Part shown: piece after piece, positions 60,708-64,000 of the stretch
Numbering within the stretch: position 1 is the stretch's first letter
How the letters are laid out: every line of letters starts with the position of its first letter
Source of the DNA: Ceratotherium simum simum
Lineage: Eukaryota; Chordata; Mammalia; Perissodactyla; Rhinocerotidae
Reading direction: 5' to 3'
DNA length: 64,000 bases
Assembly (NCBI RefSeq): GCF_000283155.1
Contig: NW_004454160.1
Location: 10,457,424 to 10,521,423 of the forward strand
The notes under the pieces: model-generated
Databases searched by the model: none
What the model was told of the DNA's origin: nothing
What the model saw: the letters and a program-made list of their open reading frames with translations, nothing else
Program-made: the position numbers and the translations under genes

Positions 60708-61369
60708 CCAGCTCAGATGTATGCGTGGGGGGAAGGTAGCACAGGCAGGGAGTACCTGAGCAAAGGCAGAGGGGAGCAGGTAGCAGAGTGTTTCAAAGGC
60801 AAGCTGGGGTGGGAGGCAGCTAGGAAGAGTCCAGTGGTGTTGCCTGGCAGGAGATAAGGCTGTGGAGAGCAGCAGAGGTCAGTGCCAAGCTGGGCTGGGG
60901 GCTGAAGTCTCCAGGGAGCCACTGAGGGTTTAAGCAGGACCAGCACCTGAATAGAAATATCTTTAAAATTCCTCAGATGCCGTGAGGTGGGTAGATTGGA
61001 AAAGGAGATGAGGCGGGGGGGCTAGAAACCTAATGTATGTGCACTGGTACAGCTAGGAAGTGCCCAGGGCCTCTGGGGCCACAACACCCTTACCAGACAC
61101 AGCCAGGCTGGGGAACCAGAGTGACTCAGCCTGGGGAGTGGGGCCGGGGGTGGGCACATACGGCCAATAAACTGCTCTGGGCTTGGGCCTCTCCTAGGCC
61201 TCATCCCAGGCTCCCCCGGCCGAGAAGAATATGGATTTACAAACTCCTGTAGCTTAAGATCCTCCAGCCCGGAGCCAGCTCCCCACCCCATAGGAGGACA
61301 CCATCACCTCTCTCACCAGCAGGCTCCATTCCTCAGGACTACCTTATCACCCCCTCAACCTCCCCCTAG

Positions 61370-61498
61370 GTGTGGTTCCAGAACCGAAGAGCCAAGTGGC
61401 GGAAACGCGAGCGTTATGGGAAGATCCAGGAGGGGCGGAGCCCCTTCACATCTGCCTACGACATCTCTATGCTGCCCCGAACAGACAGCCACCCCCAG
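61370..61498 (+). CDS. ALX3: ALX3 exon 3 (homeodomain recognition helix)
   Basis: This is 129 bases in phase 0, residues 199-241, between a CCCTAG acceptor at 61369 and a CAG|GTGAGA donor. It encodes [18 protein letters not shown], which is helix 3 of the homeodomain. It has glutamine at homeodomain position 50 and the invariant W48, F49, N51 and R53, so binding to TAAT-type sites and paired TAAT palindromes is expected. The rest ([25 protein letters not shown]) matches the segment after the homeodomain in ALX proteins. All catalogue residues of a working homeodomain are intact. Confidence 0.97.
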
Positions 61499-61895
61499 GT
61501 GAGACCACACTCTGCCCAAGTGAAGGCCTGGTCATGTCCCATGGAGTAGCCAGCAAGAGTTCTGGCCCCTGGGGGACCTGGAGCAGCACTGGGGCTCTGT
61601 GTGACGGTGGGTAAAGCACTTCTTCCTCTGCAAAATGGGCTCCCACCTGTCTCATGAAGGATGCATGCAGAGCAGCTGGCACAGAGGAATCACTAAAGAA
61701 AATCTCATTTTGAGAGGCAGTGGCAGGGACCTCCTGAGATGCCACTTTGGGGGCAGGAGGGAGCAGATTCTAGACTCAGGCCAAGTTAAGGTTGCTTAGA
61801 AAGTTTCTAGAGCCCTAAGAGTAAAGAGAGAGCTCCTAGGTAAGGGAGGCAGCCCCTGGGGCTACTGATTCATGGGCCTTCTTTTCTCTTTTCAG
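61499..61895 (+). other. ALX3 intron 3
   Basis: This is a 397-base GT-AG intron in phase 0. A MIR relic covers about 61590-61690. A TTTTCTCTTTTCAG acceptor ends it. Nothing else was recognised. Confidence 0.9.
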
Positions 61896-62204
61896 CTGCA
61901 GAACTCCCTGTGGCCCAGCCCAGGGTCTGGGAGCCCTGGGGGCCCCTGCCTCGTATCTCCAGAGGGCATCCCCTCCCCATGCATGTCTCCATACTCCCAC
62001 TCTCATGGGAATGTGGCTGGCTTCATGGGGGTGCCAGCCTCCCCTGGAGCCCACCCTGGCATCTACTCCATCCATGGCTTTTCCCCTCCCCTGGGGGGCC
62101 ACAGCTTTGAGCCTGCCCCGGATGGCGACTATAAGTCTCCAAGCCTCGTCTCGCTAAGGGTGAAGCCCAAGGAGCCGCCCAGCCTGCTGAACTGGACCAC
62201 GTGA
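61896..62204 (+). CDS. ALX3: ALX3 exon 4 (C-terminal activation region and OAR-like tail)
   Basis: This is 309 bases including the TGA stop at 62202-62204, residues 242-343. The acceptor is TTTTCAG at 61895. A second AG five bases further in is not used if the family start LQNSLW is correct. The region is rich in Pro, Ser, Gly and Tyr, with [19 protein letters not shown] and PGIYSIHGF, typical of the transactivation part of ALX proteins. Near the end, [21 protein letters not shown] aligns with the OAR (aristaless) tail of ALX1 and ALX4, although its core is less standard in ALX3. The tail is complete. Confidence 0.97.
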   Translation: MQNSLWPSPGSGSPGGPCLVSPEGIPSPCMSPYSHSHGNVAGFMGVPASPGAHPGIYSIHGFSPPLGGHSFEPAPDGDYKSPSLVSLRVKPKEPPSLLNWTT

Positions 62205-62700
62205 TTGGCTGTGTGGACACGCAGACTGAGCTGCCCACCCCCTTTTCCGTTCCCAGCTGCTCTCACCTCACCCCAGTTTGGGCGCCAGAGAGAACACTGC
62301 CTCAAAGCCCCAGATGGTTCCTGGAGGCCCGGGCAGAGTGGCTGGGACCTCTCAGGCTCCTGCAAGGAACAAGCTAAGGAGTCTTTTGTCTTAGAATAAG
62401 GTGGGGCTGCCCAGGAGAAAGGGGGATTCAAAGCAGGTAGGCCTCTTCCTACCACATACTGGGTCCCCTCACCCAGACTCTGGTCTAGAAGGAGGAAGAC
62501 ATTGTCCTGCTTCCTTCAGACTTCATCCAAGTTTAACTGTCATCCCTCCAGCTGAAACAGCTTAACTGGCTCCTCATTCAGGGAACCCAAGAAAATGGGA
62601 GGAGGAGGAGGACACAGGTTGAACTAGGAGGAGTTCCTTGTGACTTTGGGGAAACCAGTCTTGTATGACCACCTAGGACCGGCTTCACTTCCCCCTCCCA

Positions 62701-62713
62701 CCACCAGGGGGCG
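62701..62713 (+). promoter_or_regulatory. CTCF-type motif, plus orientation, in the ALX3 3' UTR
   Basis: CCACCAGGGGGCG is a full match to the CTCF core, read in the same direction as ALX3. It lies about 500 bases after the stop codon. Confidence 0.55.
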
Positions 62714-63075
62714 TGCACCCAGTGTCTGGCACTGACAAGGGCCTGGAAGCCCCAGGTCAGTGTAAAAGGTGCCCATCTCCCCAGCTCCAGCCATCCCTTA
62801 CTCCTGCCCTCTGCCCCCTCCTGCAACATGCTATGGAGTCCTCTTCCCCCTCCTAGGGGGCAGAAATTCCACCAGAAACCACCAAATATTTGGATTCTCT
62901 TCCACGGAATCAAGCCAGAGCTATGCCATGGAAACCGTAAGCTCCCTTGATTTACTCATTGGATTGTTGCATGTTGGTAAGAATGAAACAGATTTCCACA
63001 GACTCTGAGCCCCTGAGATCTTGACCCCCACTTCTGTAAAGATCCTTTTGTAAAAAATGTGCTGCCCAGCATAAT

Positions 63076-63081
63076 AATAAA
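63076..63081 (+). terminator. ALX3 polyadenylation signal AATAAA
   Basis: A canonical AATAAA lies about 870 bases after the ALX3 stop. It is followed from about 63104 by a GT-rich downstream element (GGTGATTGTGTATC). It is the only AATAAA I noticed in the ALX3 3' UTR. Confidence 0.85.
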
Positions 63082-63100
63082 GGTGGCAGTAGTTTTTTAT

Positions 63101-64000
63101 ACCAGGTGATTGTGTATCCTCAGAGTTTGGCACTCAGTTGCTCTAGAGCTGGTCTGTGCCTGGGGTCCAGGCTGGCCAGGCCCTCCTGAGAGGCTGGCAG
63201 AGATCCAGGAGGCTAGGGGAAGGTGTGCCTGCAGCAAAGCCCCCAAGGCTGATGCATACCATGCCTGGCCCTATCACCTGCCCAGGGTCTCTGTGGCTTC
63301 AGCAGTGCAGGGAAGCAGTGAGGAGTCTAGCTCTAGGGCTGGGCTCATCTGGAGGGTAAAATTGGGGGTGGGAAAGGGAGTGAGAAAGCTGAGGTAAGCT
63401 GTGGCTGAACTGACAATAGAGGGGAGGCGGAATGGAAGACCAGGGAGCCCACCAAGGGCTCTGAGCTCCCCATGGGCGGGGACCCCAGGGCAGTGGGGGT
63501 GGGGCAGCTTCCTTCTCCCAGACGTCCCAGGAGCATATCTAAGCTGTGGGGCAGAGACAAAAGCCAGGACTCTTTCTTGTGGTTTCAGAGTATTACCCAT
63601 TCTATCCTTCATCCTCACTTTCTGCCTTATCTCCACAGCCTGGAAGGCAGGAAACAAGCAGGCCTGGCCCTCCCACCCTCCCGGTAAACACAACCACATT
63701 GCTCAGAGGAGCTCAGCCTTAGCTAGCAGCCCACCCCGCACCTCTTCTTCCAGGCACAGAAAAACCCAAGCACCAAGACACCATGAGCCATGCTTATTCT
63801 CAAGGAGGGTGCAAGTCCCCCATCAGATTGGATTTTCCAGCCAAGACAGTCACTGTGACAAGGCTCAAGCATCCCTCAGAGTGTCTTCCCTCTTCTCTGT
63901 CCTTCATTTGAGGGCCTGGCTTCTGGTGATTTCTCTCCTCTGTACTGACGCTGGCTCTAAGGTCCTGGTGTGAGCCCTGTGTTCAGCAGGAAGGGAGCAG
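63101..64000. other. Intergenic DNA 3' of ALX3
   Basis: No coding exon or poly(A) signal of a convergent gene was recognised. From the human order the 3' end of STRIP1 should lie further right on the minus strand. Confidence 0.5.

Larger units (their letters stand above)
58458..61369 (+). other. ALX3 intron 2
   Basis: This is a 2912-base GT-AG intron in phase 0 that splits the homeodomain between Q46 and V47. It contains a MIR relic at about 58685-58885, a (CA)n microsatellite at 60343-60361, and an old, unassigned repeat-like stretch at about 60430-60960. Nothing coding was seen. Confidence 0.9.
62205..63100 (+). other. ALX3: ALX3 3' untranslated region
   Basis: This runs from the ALX3 stop to the poly(A) site expected about 20 bases after the AATAAA at 63076-63081. 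The stretch at about 62870-63060 is AT-richer than its surroundings and looks non-repetitive, as conserved 3' UTR ends often do. A CTCF-type motif lies inside at 62701-62713. The exact 3' end is inferred. Confidence 0.8.

Noticed and set aside
61896..61901. Alternative acceptor five bases into ALX3 exon 4
   Set aside because: Using the second AG would shift the reading frame; the family sequence LQNSLW supports the first.
1..64000. Exons of SLC6A17 or STRIP1, bacterial operons, CRISPR arrays, processed pseudogenes
   Set aside because: I looked for each and recognised none; repeats present are dispersed mammalian elements and simple repeats.

Overview
The window is mammalian nuclear DNA and reads as a perissodactyl, most likely a horse-family, genome. 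It contains three tRNA-derived SINEs of the equine repeat (ERE) type: one on the minus strand at 10118-10312, and two on the plus strand at 31948-32199 and 45711-45931. These sit on a background of old MIR, L2, L1 and MLT1 repeats shared by placental mammals. Genes are sparse, the protein-coding genes recognised have vertebrate structure, and no bacterial, phage or CRISPR features are present. A run of exactly 100 N at 15430-15529 is an assembly gap.

Two protein-coding genes are recognisable. UBL4B is an intronless ubiquitin-like gene on the minus strand at 11184-11726. ALX3 is a four-exon paired-type homeobox gene on the plus strand; its coding exons lie between 52738 and 62204 and its poly(A) signal is at 63076-63081. 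From knowledge of the human locus on chromosome 1p13, where UBL4B and ALX3 are neighbours about 40 kb apart, the order here is the same with the whole block inverted. SLC6A17 should lie off the left edge and STRIP1 off the right; no exon of either is visible.

Region by region: 1-11183 is intergenic with MIR, L2, old LINE and MLT1 relics. 11184-11726 is UBL4B. 11727-31500 is intergenic and mostly unremarkable, with a dense homeodomain-site cluster beside the gap at about 15.2 kb. 31500-33310 is a nest of transposons inserted into one another. 33690-34500 is AT-rich and not obviously repeat-derived, and holds two diverged copies of a 41-bp module. 38.2-40.7 kb contains a candidate regulatory block, a long pyrimidine tract and a CpG island with no recognised gene, about 12 kb upstream of ALX3. 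45-51 kb is repeat-rich. 51.2-55.6 kb is the ALX3 upstream element, the promoter and a large CpG island reaching deep into intron 1. 53-62 kb is the ALX3 gene body, and the last 900 bases are intergenic.

The two genes are not expected to work together. UBL4B is known as a germline-biased retrocopy of UBL4A, and ALX3 is a craniofacial and limb mesenchyme transcription factor. Most of the candidate elements contain TAAT-type, TCF/LEF, FOX or RUNX sites and are more plausibly connected with ALX3. I found no previously undescribed multi-gene system. The observations worth following are regulatory candidates, two good CTCF-type motifs in divergent orientation, and a GAG-repeat expansion in UBL4B. 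All conserved-element calls rest on base composition and motifs only, because no alignment could be run.
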